From Tanypteryx hageni (Eukaryota; Arthropoda; Insecta; Odonata; Petaluridae): DNA of 64,000 nucleotides. The stretch covers positions 208,745,504 to 208,809,503 of the forward strand of contig CM054113.1 in assembly GCA_028673005.1 (NCBI GenBank). The letters are read 5' to 3'. Positions 21,576 to 33,668 of the stretch are shown one piece after another. The stretch's first letter is position 1. Every line of letters begins with the position of its first letter. The notes beneath the pieces are model-generated. The model did no database searches, was not told the DNA's origin, and worked only from the letters and a program-made list of their open reading frames with translations. Made by a program: the position numbers and the translations under genes.

Positions 21576-22829
21576 TTGTTTGACGGGTACCATTTAACGA
21601 GATACGAGTATACGTTTATTTAAGTGCTTAAATAAAGTGGAAGTTATAATTGAAATCACAATTTGGAGATAAATGTTAATAAGGAACGCTAATACTTCAT
21701 TTAATTTAATCCGCTAATTAGTTTCGGAGAGTAAACATACGGACGGAGGCGATGTGCCTATAAGGCGCTCCGCTTCTATCGCTTAGCTGGTAGAGAACGC
21801 CTAACAAACCTAGGAGACCTTAGGAAAACTTCATTTTCACCCGCCATCCTGAAACAAAATGGCGGCCGTTTAATGTAGTCATTTCCAAAAGTATTCCAAC
21901 AATTTGAGCGGCGCCGCTTTCGCCACAGATTGAATTTTAACTTCATATCTACGTGAATGTTATGTCAGTCCGTGACTATGTACCTATTCCTGTCGTGACG
22001 CCACCTCAGCCTTCAAGGTTTATTATTGTATAAAATACGATGTATTCTTGCGTATCGACCGGAGTTATAACAAAGATTATTCCGCGTCTTGGGCGATCGT
22101 TTGAATGTACTATTATAATTCGCCATTGTTATTTAACAGTCGTTCTTGCATCGTGATGATAGCGTGAGCAGGCCCATGGAATTGTTTTGTTGTCCAAGTG
22201 AGGGGTTGTTTGGGGAGGGCTGAAGTAAATTCGCTGCGTAATTACTTCTAATAGTTGAAGTACGAGTGGATTTACGAATTTCGTATCGACGATTTCATCA
22301 TTTTTATCCAATTCCCCGGTTTGATAGTATTTGATACATAACGGAAATAGCGAAAGTGACCAGCCCAACTCTCAAAAACAGTCGAGATAAATGCGTTTAA
22401 AGACGAAAAAAAACTTTTGCAGGGTTTCTTCTTACATTACTTGCTACTTGATAGCATTTTCCGTATATTCCACGTTAAACGTCGCGACGTAAGAAGTCGG
22501 TTTGACTGACGGAATGCATGAGATTGTAATAATCTTTTTTTATAATTCATTGAGTTAAATTGTTGTTGCAGCCATCATTTCGTTTCACTTTGTTATTAAG
22601 TGCACCTCATTTTCACAGAGGAGTCGTTGGTAATTGCAAGATAAATCAATCTCTGAATTATGTTTTACGTTGAAATTGGATATTTTTTTAAAAACTCACT
22701 CTTTTACACTTATCGTATCGGAAACTCAATTCGTTTATATATTAATTTCATATTAAAAGAAATCTTGCAAAAAAAATATTCTACTAAGCTACAACTATAA
22801 ATAGATAACTTTCATCAAAGTTACTAAAC
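21576..22829. other. No gene recognised
   Basis: A minus-strand frame at 22129-22368 is open for 79 residues but resembles nothing I recognise and has no splice or start support, so it is not called as a gene. Confidence 0.45.
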
Positions 22830-22833
22830 GAAC

Positions 22834-22903
22834 GATATGGTGTAATGGTTAGAGCGTTTGTCTATGGAGCTGAGGTTATGAGGTTTAAATCTGCAAAATG
22901 AAT
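22834..22903 (+). pseudogene. Degenerate tRNA-like sequence (tRNA or SINE head)
   Basis: GATATGGTGTAATGGTTAGAGCG resembles a tRNA 5' half with its A box, and GAGGTTTAAATC about 45 bases later resembles a decayed B box. Acceptor ends do not pair convincingly, so this is a pseudogene or SINE head rather than a working tRNA. Confidence 0.45.
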
Positions 22904-22939
22904 ATACTAATTTCTACGAGGTATTGCAGACGCGGGAGA

Positions 22940-24518
22940 ATCCTGGTGATTGTTCAGAGATATGATGCGAGAGTATACAGATCAATTTATTCCAAGCAAA
23001 CTGAAGCGTGATAATGCAGAACCTAGATGATACAATCAGGAAGTTAGGAGCGCTCTCCGACGGCAAAGTAAAATCCACTCTCGCGTAAATAACACATCCT
23101 CAACAGCTATGATCAAACAGATTGCAACGATAAGGCAGCAATACAAGGAGGCGCGCTTCATAGCCAGTGTGTCAATGCGTAATGCGTTTAACAATTACAA
23201 AAAGAAGGTTTACAGGATAACTTGAAAGAGAACCCGAAAGCATTTAGGTCTTACGTCAGGGAAGTCCAAGGTAGAGGCGCCACTATTGCGTTACTGAGAT
23301 GGGAAACGGGAAATGTAGTTCACGATAGTGCGGAGAAAGCAAACCTATTAAATCAACACTTTCAGAAAGCTTTTACTCCCAATAACGATTAATGTAAAAC
23401 CCCTATTCCTATGCATCAGGGCGACTCGATTTGATATTTTCGGAAAATAGTATCGCGCTTCAACGTCATTCAATTAAACCGAATAAATCTCCTGGACTGG
23501 AGGAAATACCCACGCGAGTATTGAAAGAGTTAGCTTATGAAATCGCACCGTATTTGAAAATTATATTCGAGAAATTCATTACGGAAGGTGTCCTAAAGAT
23601 TGGGAGGTGGGACACGTTACGGCCATCCATAAGGGCGGCGACAAAGAGAACCCCGAAAATTATAGGCCGATTTCCTCCGTAGTTCGTAGTAAAATTAGAC
23701 TTTTCGCCGATTATGCCGTTCCATATAAAGACCATCAGTCGCTGCGTGAAGACTTAAGAGCAATTTCAGCGTGGTGCAAAGGATGGCAAATTGAAATTAA
23801 TTACACTAAATGTGCCGCTGTTACTTTCTGGAAAAGTAAGAACAAAGAAGTGGGTTTCGAGTATAAAATAGATGGAACAAATATTCAAGCAGCTGAATAT
23901 GTAAAATATTTAGGAGTAACCCTTTCTCGAGATCTTTCGTGGGACATGCACATTCGCTGAGTTATAGGCGCGGCCAACAAGAAACTGGCTTTGATAGGTA
24001 GAATAGTACGGAACACTACAGAAAAAGTACGTGAAATATGTTACTTATCACTGGTTAGACCACAAGTGTAATACGCCTCAAGCATATGAAATTCGTATGA
24101 GAAGGGACATATAATTCAATTAGAAAGAGTACAGCGCAGAGCAGCCAGATTCGTAAAACAAAAATACGAACATAAGGAAAGCGTCACTTCATTATTGGAT
24201 GATTTGAACTGGGTACTACTGGAGGACCGTAGATTGAACTCAAGGTTGAGGCCTCTGGAGAAATATAGGTCGGAATGTCTAAAAGAGGAAGTTGAAGGAA
24301 TAATTGAAGCACCAACGTATATAGGTAGAAACGACCGTGGCGATAAGATACGTGAGATCGATTGTAGGACGGAGCGTTATCTAGGCTCGTTCTTTCCGAG
24401 GACAATACGAGATCGCAATAGAAAATTTCTACTTGCAATAGACAATCTTTTGCTAGGTTTTGGTGCATAGCACCCCCTGCCACCCACAAATTAGGTGAAT
24501 TTCAGGGTAACATGTAGA
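22940..24518 (+). pseudogene. Non-LTR retrotransposon (CR1/Jockey group) ORF2, decayed and internally deleted
   Basis: Several frames give parts of one LINE ORF2. They include the linker MRNAFNNYKKKV and NVVHDSAEKANLLNQHFQKA (23170-23390), the start of reverse transcriptase PNKSPGLEEIPTRVLKELA (23479 on) and HKGGDKENPENYRPISS (23625 on). That joins directly to VVRSKIRLFADYAVPYK, where the intact family has FADD, and then runs to the C-terminal LNWVLLEDRRLNSRLRPLEK region. Compared with the copy at 60915-64000, about 120-150 residues of RT core (motifs A and B) are deleted between ISS and VVRS, and the second Asp of motif C is Tyr. Its 3' tail (GGTAACATGTAGA) is interrupted by the hAT at 24519. 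Confidence 0.85.
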
Positions 24519-24849
24519 CAGTGGCGTACCGGAAAATCTGGGGAGGGGGGCCCGCAGCAAATAATACGGAGACCCCCTATGTAAATCATAAATATTTTCC
24601 AAGCTGAATTACCTATCATCGCCTGTATATTAATGAAGAATTCCCCACCCCTCTCCCTCACACAAACGCTAGTGATATTTTGAAAAGCCTAAAATTATAA
24701 AAATTATAGTAATAAGTTTTTTCTCTTATTAATTTTAATCCATTTGTAGAAATGGGTTCAAAATATTATATTATGCCTAACAATCCTTTTAATGCTATAG
24801 AAACAAGAAAAATAAGACGCATTCATTACTCTATGACATTGAATATGCT

Positions 24850-24960
24850 TATTAACATAGTTATCGGTCGACGCCGGTGGAGCAGTGGTGGAAATACTCG
24901 TCAGTGGTTTCAAGTATTGCGGGTTCAATTCTTGGTCGAGGTCGGTGATGTTTTACGGCT
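24850..24960 (+). other. Possible tRNA-derived SINE head
   Basis: GGTGGAGCAGTGGTGGAAAT followed about 35 bases later by GCGGGTTCAATTCTT resembles tRNA A and B boxes. No acceptor pairing, tail or second copy was found. Confidence 0.3.
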
Positions 24961-25561
24961 GAAAAATATGACAAATATTCCTTTGGCGGCGAAGTGAAGC
25001 CATCGATCCAGTGTATTGTACGATGTCGGTACACTTCAAAGAACCCCTTTTCATATGGGACATTAGGTAGCTAAGCCCCTGGAACTTGTAAATAAACCCC
25101 CTTAGGGGGAAGGGGAGTATGATCAATGCTTACGTAAGATATTTTTATCTAAGAAATCTTTTACTTTTTACGTGTCGCGACAGCTCGCCCACAGCGAGCT
25201 TCTAACTGCTCGTTAGCCGCGTTTCGTCCGACGTTAGAATTATTTTCGCCGTATTTAACTGATTTTTCGGTAAACATAACTTTATCTTGTTTAATCTGAT
25301 AGATTTTTCCTCATTGTGCTTTAAAGAGCATTAAAATGCATTGCAATGATCTAAGAAGGCATTAGAAAGTATTTCCATACATAACTATGCATTTTTAAAT
25401 TTTTATTAAAAAGGGGGTACAACGAAGGGGGAGAGGTTCACCCAAAGGTTAACGGTTGCTGACATGGAGGGACGAGGGGTTCAAAAATAGTTAAATATTT
25501 GCTGTCGTAATACATGGACAGTCTAGTGAATAAATATGATCTGTAAAATTCTATGTGCCAT

Positions 25562-25620
25562 CAGGGGCGGCTCGTGGTGTCGAAAAGAAGGGAGGCTTCA
25601 CGTCAACCAAAATATACCTA
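25562..25620. mobile_element. hAT-like end (CAGGGGCGGCTCG), unpaired
   Basis: A typical hAT terminus after TGTGCCAT, without a detectable right partner before the foldback element at 26026. Confidence 0.35.
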
Positions 25621-26025
25621 TATATAAAACAAAAACTTAGTTCATGATGATTTTTGAGGCCTAAAGTAGTGACTACTGAACCAACCGGTAATTGAAGTCA
25701 TGTCGTCATCCTTTAGAGCCCGAACAGTGGACGCAGACCTCAAGCTTCACTTAACAAGTAAGTGCACACACTATACACAAATAAGCACAAATCTTCCCTA
25801 GCTATATATGCTATATATAACATTTAAAAAATGTTGACACATGAGAAAATACATTGGCCTAAGGGCGAGAGACGACAGAAGGCATATAATCGTAGCCTGT
25901 ACCTTGCACTGGTTTTCATGCTGAGAAATGCCTCTTCTCAGCGTTATAAAGCCGTATTTTAGAAGTCGCAATTACATTTTTCGGGATTCTAAAGCGGGCG
26001 TCAGACGCCTTAGTCAGTAAGTGCC

Positions 26026-26792
26026 CGGTGACATTGGCTCCGACTTCGGCAGAATCATCGTTCGGCCGGATACGACCGAACCCGCCCGAAATTTTCAACA
26101 CAATGTGCATCAATGAAAGCGGTCACAGTGCATCCGTTTCGTTCGGCCGAATACGCCAGAATTCGGACGTGTTCAAATCGGTTTGATTTCTTCGGCTGAT
26201 TCTTCCGAATTCTCAAAAGGGTACTGTTTGCATAACCAGGTAAAAGGTAAACAAAGCGTCGCTAGCGCTGTCGATGGCGAGAAATGATACTGCCACGGCG
26301 AAAAGCGGGACTTCCAAGACAAATAGGCGGGCACGTGCAACTATTTATTTGAATGATACTAACCAAATCCAACCAAATAAATACCCAACCCGAGTGGCAT
26401 AGGGGGTTGTTGTGCCGTAGATGAGAAATACATAAAGGAAAACCATAACCAAGCAACCAAATGAAAAATATATTGTGTAAAAGTACTACTTGTGTTTCAT
26501 TATGAATAACCAACTAATTAACCAATCCGGCGGGCCGAGGAGATTGTTATGTCTTAGTAGTACCGGTTCTCGTCGCTTTCTCGAAAGGGCTAGCGTCGCT
26601 TTGTTTACCTTCCACCCTGTCATACAAACAGTACCCTCAAAAATGTTTTGGCAGTTATCGGCGGTTACGGAGAATCCGATACAACGTGACCACGTAATTC
26701 TGCCGAATACTTCGTCCGAAATATTCGACCGAATATGGTGCAATTCGGACGAACGCCAATTCTGTCGAACTGGAGCCAGTGTGGCCATAGCC
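26026..26792. mobile_element. Foldback element with long imperfect inverted arms
   Basis: The left arm (about 26026-26300) and right arm (about 26560-26792) are inverted copies. Both share GGGTACTGTTTG, GGTAAACAAAGCG(T/A)CGCTAGC and an outer CATTGGCTCC / CACTGGCTCC end. Both are rich in TTCGGNCGAAT-like palindromes. No protein was recognised in the unique middle. Confidence 0.65.
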
Positions 26793-26889
26793 TAAGCTTT
26801 GAATGATAGGGGGCCCTCTAAATCTCGACCCCCCCCTCCCCACGCATTGCGCAGGTTGCGGGGCCGAACAGTACGTCCCTGCATGTACA

Positions 26890-27104
26890 TGTGACTGCAC
26901 GGTTAAACATGCAGATTTCTGACTGACTTCGCAAAAGTTTTTGCGGGTAACACTAGATAGTTTAATATTTTCGTGCGCACGCAGGATTTGGAAAATGAAG
27001 GGAAATGGACAAAGAAATAAACGTAAATACGTCTATATTCTGTACGTATACACAACGTCTGTAAGTAAAAAGAAAAGAGTAATTTACGACGAAGGTATTA
27101 AGTA
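26890..27104. other. Left boundary of the satellite, nothing recognised
   Basis: Short mixed sequence without genes; the satellite starts abruptly at ACCAACCACCACC. Confidence 0.4.
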
Positions 27105-30100
27105 AACACCAACCACCACCCTCACCACCAACACCAACCTCACCAACACAACCCTTACAACCAGCACCATTCTTGCCACCACCACCACTTTTCACCACTG
27201 CCACCATCCAAACCAACATCAGCACCACTGCCACCTTAACCACCAGCATCCTCACCACCACCAACACTGACACCACCATCACCACCCTCACCACCTCCAC
27301 CCTCACCACCACCACCCTTACAACCACCTCCACTCTCACAACCAGCATCATTCTTGCCACCACCCTCACCATTATCAACACCATCCCCCTCATGACCACC
27401 ACCATCATCACCACGATCACCAACACCACCACCATTCTCACCACCACCCTCACACACACCACCCTCACCATCACCACCCCTCTCACCACCACCACCACTT
27501 TCACCACCACTAGCACCCTCACCACCACTAACCCTTACCACCACCATCACCACCCCCGGCACCCTCATCAACGTCACCATCAACACCACCCTCACTAACA
27601 GCACCATCCTCATCACCATTAACACCGCCATCACCACCCTAATCACCACCACCCTTATCACCACCACCAGCACCTTCACCAACATCACCCTCAACACCAC
27701 CCTCACTTACAGTACCATCATCACCACCATCAACACCACCACCACCACACAAATAACCACCACTCTAATCACCACCACCACCCACAATACCACCACCCTC
27801 ACCACCAACACAACCCTCACCACCAACACCACCCTCACCACCACCACCACGAACCTCACCCTCACCAACAACATCCTCACCAACCCCACCATCACCATGC
27901 CCCCCATCACCACCCTCACCACCACCCTCACTAACAGCACCATCCTCACCACCATCAACTCAACCACCACCTCACTAATCACCACCACCCCAATCACCAC
28001 CACCACCCACAACACCACCACCATCACCACCACCCTCAGCACCAACACAACACTCACCACCACCAATCTCACCACCACCACCAATCACACCACCACCATC
28101 CTCACCACCACCCTCACCACTACCACCACCAACACCACCATCTTCATCATCACCACCACCCTCACAACAATCATCCTCACCACCACCAGCACATGAATCA
28201 CCACTACACTCACCACCACCCTCACATACACCACTCTCTCAACCATCACCACCCTCACCACTCTCATCACGACCAGCACCACCTTCACCAACACCCTCAC
28301 CTCCAACATCGCCACCACCACCACACAGACACCACACCCCTCATCACAACCACCACCCTCACCAACACCACCACCACCCTCAACAACACCACCACCACCT
28401 CCCTCATGAACACCACCACCCTCACCAACACCACCATCACCACAACCCTCACCATCACCACCACCCTCACAACAATCATCCTCATGACCATCACCCCCAC
28501 CAGCACACTAATCATCACAACCCTCACCACAAGAATACTCATCTCCACCCTCACTTCTACCACCCACTCAACTATCACCCACACCACCTGCACAACCATC
28601 TGCCTTGTCATCCCATCCACCACCACCCTCACCACCATAATCACCACCACCCTAATCACCAACCCCACCACCACCACTCTCTCCTCCACTATGCTCACCT
28701 CCACCCTCACAACTACCACTACCCTCACCACCACCCTCATCACCAACATCTTCACCAATACCACAACTACCACCACATCCACCCTCACCACCAGCACCAA
28801 TCTCACCATCACCCTCACCACCACCCTCACAACAATCTTCCTCACCACCATACCATCACAGTAATCACCACTACCCTCACCACCACTATCACCACTAGCA
28901 TATTCAACTCCACCATCACTTCCACCATCTTATCAACCACCACCATACTCAACACCAATACAACTACCACCACCAATCTAATCACCACAACCACCACTCT
29001 CACTACCACCATCCTAACCAAAACTACCACCCTAACCATGACCAGCACTCTTGCCAACACCCTTGCCACCACCCTCATCCTCATCACTAACTCCCTAACC
29101 ACCACCACCATACCCACCACTCTCAGCATCACCCCCACCCTCACCACCACCACCCTCACCACCACCACAAATCTCACCATCACCACCACTCTCACAACCA
29201 ACACCACCATCACAACAACCTTCCTCACCACCTCAACCATCACACTAATTACTGCCACCCTCACCCTTACTTCCACCACCCTTTCAACCACCACCATACT
29301 CAACCACCAATACCACCACAACCCTCACCACCATAACCACTCTAAATACCACCAATCTCACCTCCACTACCCTCAGCTACATCATCCTCACAACTACCAC
29401 CACACTCAAACCACCCCCATCAACACCACCCTCACCAACACCACCCTCACCATCACCATCCTCATTACCAACGTCACCACCATCCTCACCACCACCGTCA
29501 CTGCCATCATACCCACCATCACCATCCACACCCTCATCACCACTCTCACCACCCTAACCACCACCACCCTCACCATCACCACCCACACCACCACCACACT
29601 TACCACCACAAGCACACACCACCACTACCCTCTCAACCACCACCACCATTCACTCACATGACCGACACCCTCATCACCCTCACCCCGACCACCACCACCC
29701 TCACCACCATCATCACCACCCTCGCCACCACCCTCACCACCACTATCACCCTCACCAGAACCACCACCTTCAAAACAACCACTTCCATCACTGCCACGAC
29801 CCTCACCAGCCTCACCACCAGCACCCTCACTACCAACACCAACCTTACCACCTACTACGCCACCACCCTAACCACCAACGTCACCACCACCCCCATCACC
29901 TCCACCCTCACCAATGCCACGGTCACCACAATCACTGCCATCTAACACACCACCATCCTCGCCACCACCCTCACCACCACCATCCACACCCTCATCACCA
30001 CCCTCACCACCCTAACCACCACCCCCTCACCATCACTGCCCTCACCACCACCACATTTACCACCATCACCTATCACAACCATCCTCCTCCTCATCACCAT

Positions 30101-32160
30101 GACCATCCTCATCCTCATCACCACCACCACCACAACATTAATCACTGCCACACCCACTCTAACCACCACTACTCACCACCACAACCCACCTCCAAACTCA
30201 GCTCTACCTCTTTCCACACCACCACAACCCTCACCACCAAAACCTTTCTCACCAACATCACCACCACCACCACTCTCACCACCACCACCATTCTCACCAC
30301 CGTTACCATTCCCATCACCATTACCACCACCCTCACCACTGCCACCCTCACCACATTCACCAATGCTGCCACCCTCACTACCATACTCATCATCACCACC
30401 ACCACTACTTTGACCACCCCCTCACCACAATCACCGCCATCACTACCTCCAAAATCATCACCACTACAACCACTCATAACCACCGCCCTCACCACCCCCA
30501 CTCTCATCTCTACCCTCAGCATCACCAACTCCACTACCCTCACCACCGCCACCATCACCGACACCATCATCCTCACCAGGATCACCATCAACCTCAACAC
30601 CTTCCCCCCACCACCACCACCACCCTAATCACTACCACACACCAACATCACCCCTAATCATCAACACCTTCACCAACACCCTCACCTCAACCACCCTCAC
30701 CACCACTATCTAGAGAGTCATCACCACCATCCACAACACCAGTACCACACTCACCACAGCCACGACCACCACCACCCTTACCATCACTAGCTTCACCACC
30801 AGCACCATCCTCACCACCACCCTCACCACCAGCACCAGCGTCACCACCACCACCCTCGTCACCACCATCACCACCACCCTAATCACCACCACACTCACCA
30901 CCAACCTCACCACCACCCTTACCACCACCCTCGCCACCACCACCAGTCTCATCTCCACTACCCTCATCTCCATCACCCTCACAACTGCCACCACCTTCAA
31001 CATCACCGCCATTACCACCACCCTCATCACCATCACCACTGTCACCACTGCCACCATCCTCACCACCTCCCTCATCATCACCCTCACTGCCATCAAACAC
31101 ATGACCACCCTCACTACCACCATAACCATCACAACACTCATCACCACCCTCACCACCAACATCACCACCACACTTACCACCACACAACAATCCTCATCAC
31201 CACCACCAGCATTACTGTCACCACCATCACTCACCATCACCACCCTAACCACCACCACCTTTCTTACCTCCATCACCACCACTACCATCATTCTCACCAA
31301 CATAACCACCACTCTCACCACTACCACCATTCTCACCACATCACCATTCCCATCACCACCCACCACCATCATCACCACGATCACCAACACCCTCACTACC
31401 ATACTCATCCACACCACACACACCACTACATTCCCCACCACTCTCACCACCATCACTACCACCACAATCATCACCAACACCACCACTCTCACCACCACCA
31501 CCCTCACCACAACCACCACCCCAACCATGAACACCACCCTTGCCCTCACTTTCATCACCACCACCCTAACCACAACCTACCTAAACACCACCAACCTCAC
31601 CACCGCCACCATCGCCACCACCATCATCACCACCACCATTAAGACCTCACCATCACCACCACCCTGATCGCCAACCCACACACCACCACCACTCTCATCA
31701 CCACCACCATCACCACCTTCACCAACACCCTAACCTCCACCACCCTCACCGCCATCACCCTGACCACCACCACCCTCACCACCACCATCGCCACCCTCAC
31801 CACCACTATCACCCTCACCAGAACCACCACCTTCAAATCCACCACCTCCATCATCACCACCACCCTCACTCCCACCAGCCTCACCACCAGCAACCTCAAT
31901 ACTATCACCATTCCCATCACCACCCTCACCACTGACACCATCACCAACACCACCACCCTCACCACCAACAACACCACCACCCTCACCACCACCCTCACCA
32001 CCACCCTCACCACCACCCTCACCACCACCAACCTTACCACCACCACCCTCACCACCACCACCCTCCCCACCACCACCCTCACCACCACCATCACCACCAC
32101 CCCCACTACCACCCTCACAACCATCTGCTTCACCAACACTGCCCTCACCACCAACTCATT
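27105..32160. repeat. 5-kb CCA/CCCTCA satellite, strongly strand-asymmetric
   Basis: Over about 5 kb the + strand is made almost only of C, A and T in CCA, CAC and CCCTCACCA-like words with very little G. The minus strand is correspondingly GGTGGT/GAGGGTGGT. Variation is mainly C/T and A/T changes on the CCA lattice. Higher-order copies are visible: the block around CTCACTAACAGCACCATC recurs near 27591, 27702 and 27927. The block TCACCAGAACCACCACCTTC recurs near 29752 and 31813 with matching flanks. All long frames here (Thr/His/Pro on +, Val/Gly on -) follow from the repeat and are not genes. Confidence 0.95.
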
Positions 32161-32164
32161 CTTT

Positions 32165-32620
32165 CCATCCACATCACTCTCTCCTTACGACTCTAAGTTC
32201 ACATTTCAAATTCCTCCAGCCTCTTTATATCTTCCTTTCTTAATGACCATGTCTCTGCTCTATATAGTGTTATAATCCACACTAAGCACTTAATCAGTCT
32301 TTTCCTCTATTCCATTTCCAGTGGTGCGTATTATGTCCTCTTTTTCTTCTTGAACGCTTCTTTCTTATTCTCTCTCTTACCTCGTTTCGACTTCTTCCAT
32401 TTTTTCAATTATGCTTCCCAAATATCTAAAGCATTCATCCTGTTCGATCCTCACCGCATTTATGCCCATAATCTCATCCTTTCCTCCTATTTTCATTACT
32501 TTAACCTTCTTTGGATTGATCTTCATTCTATACTTAAAGCAACATTAATTTAATTTCTTTAACATCTTATCCGGTTTTTTTGCTTTGTGCCAGTACATCT
32601 GTATTCTATTTTCATTCCAC
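32165..32620 (-). pseudogene. RTE-like LINE reverse transcriptase fragment abutting the satellite
   Basis: The minus strand reads MKINPKKVKVMKIGGKDEI, then ECFRYLGSIIEKMEEVETR. After frame changes it reads RLIKCLVWIITLYRAETWSL and EFEM with a MWMERMS ending. This is the part just after RT motif C in RTE/BovB-type LINEs and the conserved region before their C-terminus (KCxVWSxALYGAETWTL). The frame is broken several times. It ends exactly where the GGTGGT satellite begins (minus-strand GAATGAGTTGGTGGTG). Confidence 0.75.
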
Positions 32621-32689
32621 CTAAACTCCCCATTTTCCCTTATATCACACTTATAATTTCTTCCAGTTGCAGTCATACCCTGTTTAACA

Positions 32690-33300
32690 CTGGGGATGTG
32701 TTCCTGAAAACGAGAGAGCTAACTGAATCAGGGTTCTACATTAAATCGTCGCGGGCAATTCGTCGCACGGCAATACCGCGTGGCAAATTCATCGCACCAC
32801 AAATTCGTTGCACGGCAAATTCGTCGCAAGGCAAATTCGTCTCAAGTCAAGATAAGATACGAATAGTTCATCAATTAAATTTTTCGAAATTTTTATTTGG
32901 ATAATTATTGTGAATAATCTGCACAGTTGTTCTATAATATATTCGGAATATTCGCCAACCCTTCCCATATACTACCATATACTAAATATCGTGTATCGCA
33001 GGATTAATGAAGAAAAGGATATACTACATCCTATTGCCTCAATGATTCCTGAATTTTCGACGAAATTTCCTTGCGATGAATTTTTCTTGTGACCAATTTT
33101 CCATGCGAAGAATTTGCCACGCGACAATATTACCTCGCGACGAATTTTCCACGCGACGAATTTGCCTTGCGATGAATTTTTCTTGCGACGAATTTTACAC
33201 TCGACGATTGCCTGCGAGGAATTGGCGGTACACCCTGAATCAGTATTATGCGGGATCATTTTAGTATAGTTCTTATAGAGGTGCGTTCCTAAAATCGTAA
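32690..33300. mobile_element. Foldback element built of 18-bp minisatellite arms
   Basis: The left arm (about 32745-32850) is a tandem of GGCAAATTCGTCGCA-type units. The right arm (about 33055-33215) is the reverse complement, GCGACGAATTTTCCACGC-type units of about 18 bp, several copies each. Outside them the inverted motif ACTGAATCAGGGT (32719-32731) / ACCCTGAATCAGT (33231-33243) marks shared ends. A direct repeat TGTGTTCCTGAAAACG (about 32698) / TGCGTTCCTAAAATCG (about 33282) lies further out. It sits between two pieces of a minus-strand RTE LINE. No coding sequence. Confidence 0.7.
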
Positions 33301-33309
33301 TCTATTACC

Positions 33310-33660
33310 AATTTTCAAAATATTAGTATTATGCTTTGCTTTGCTTTTAGAAATTCAGATGGCATTTCATCAATGCTCTGCGCTTTACTATTTTTAAGCT
33401 CTCTCATAGCAATTTCCATTTCATCCATCATTATTACATAATCTTCCTCCTCATTATTATCCCTCCCATTTCCTTCATATGTGGTCTATATTTCAAATCA
33501 TATAATTCTTCAATATATTCTTTCCATCTCTTTTTTGTGTCAGCTTTCTTCTGTTACTCCCTTCAATTTCCTGTATTCCTTGCTTCTCTTTCTTCTCCCA
33601 GTTTAACATCCTCATTCGATTATACGCAAGAGCATATCTCCGTAAGCTATCTATTTCCTT
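33310..33660 (-). pseudogene. RTE-like LINE fragment, linker to start of reverse transcriptase
   Basis: The minus strand shows WKEYIEELY-like sequence (here WKEYIEELYD in broken frames), then MDEMEIAMRELKNSKAQSID and EMPSEFLKAK. This is the beginning of the RT domain in RTE-type elements (usual wording ALKELKNGKAAGIDEIPAE). It belongs with 32165-32620, but the RT core between them (motifs A to C) is missing, apparently lost at the foldback insertion. Confidence 0.7.
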
Positions 33661-33668
33661 TCCTAACC

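Larger units (their letters stand above)
24519..26881. mobile_element. hAT element, 2.4 kb, inserted in the LINE tail
   Basis: The left end is CAGTGGCGTACCGG followed by GGGGAGGGGGGCCCG. The right end read inward is CAGGGACGTACTGTTCGGCC, then a similar GGGGAGGGGGGGG run. Flanks CATGTAGA (24511-24518) and CATGTACA (26882-26889) match at 7 of 8 bases. The site corresponds to CATGTAGATGTACA in the tail of the related LINE at about 60910. No transposase was recognised, and the interior carries a foldback element (26026-26792). Confidence 0.75.

Noticed and set aside
22129..22368. 79-residue minus-strand frame
   Set aside because: No recognisable family, no splice sites and no copy elsewhere in the window.
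27173..32172. Many long open frames on both strands (Thr/His/Pro-rich on +, Val/Gly-rich on -)
   Set aside because: They follow automatically from the G-poor CCA lattice, which lacks stop codons in several frames. No domain, start context or splice signal supports them.
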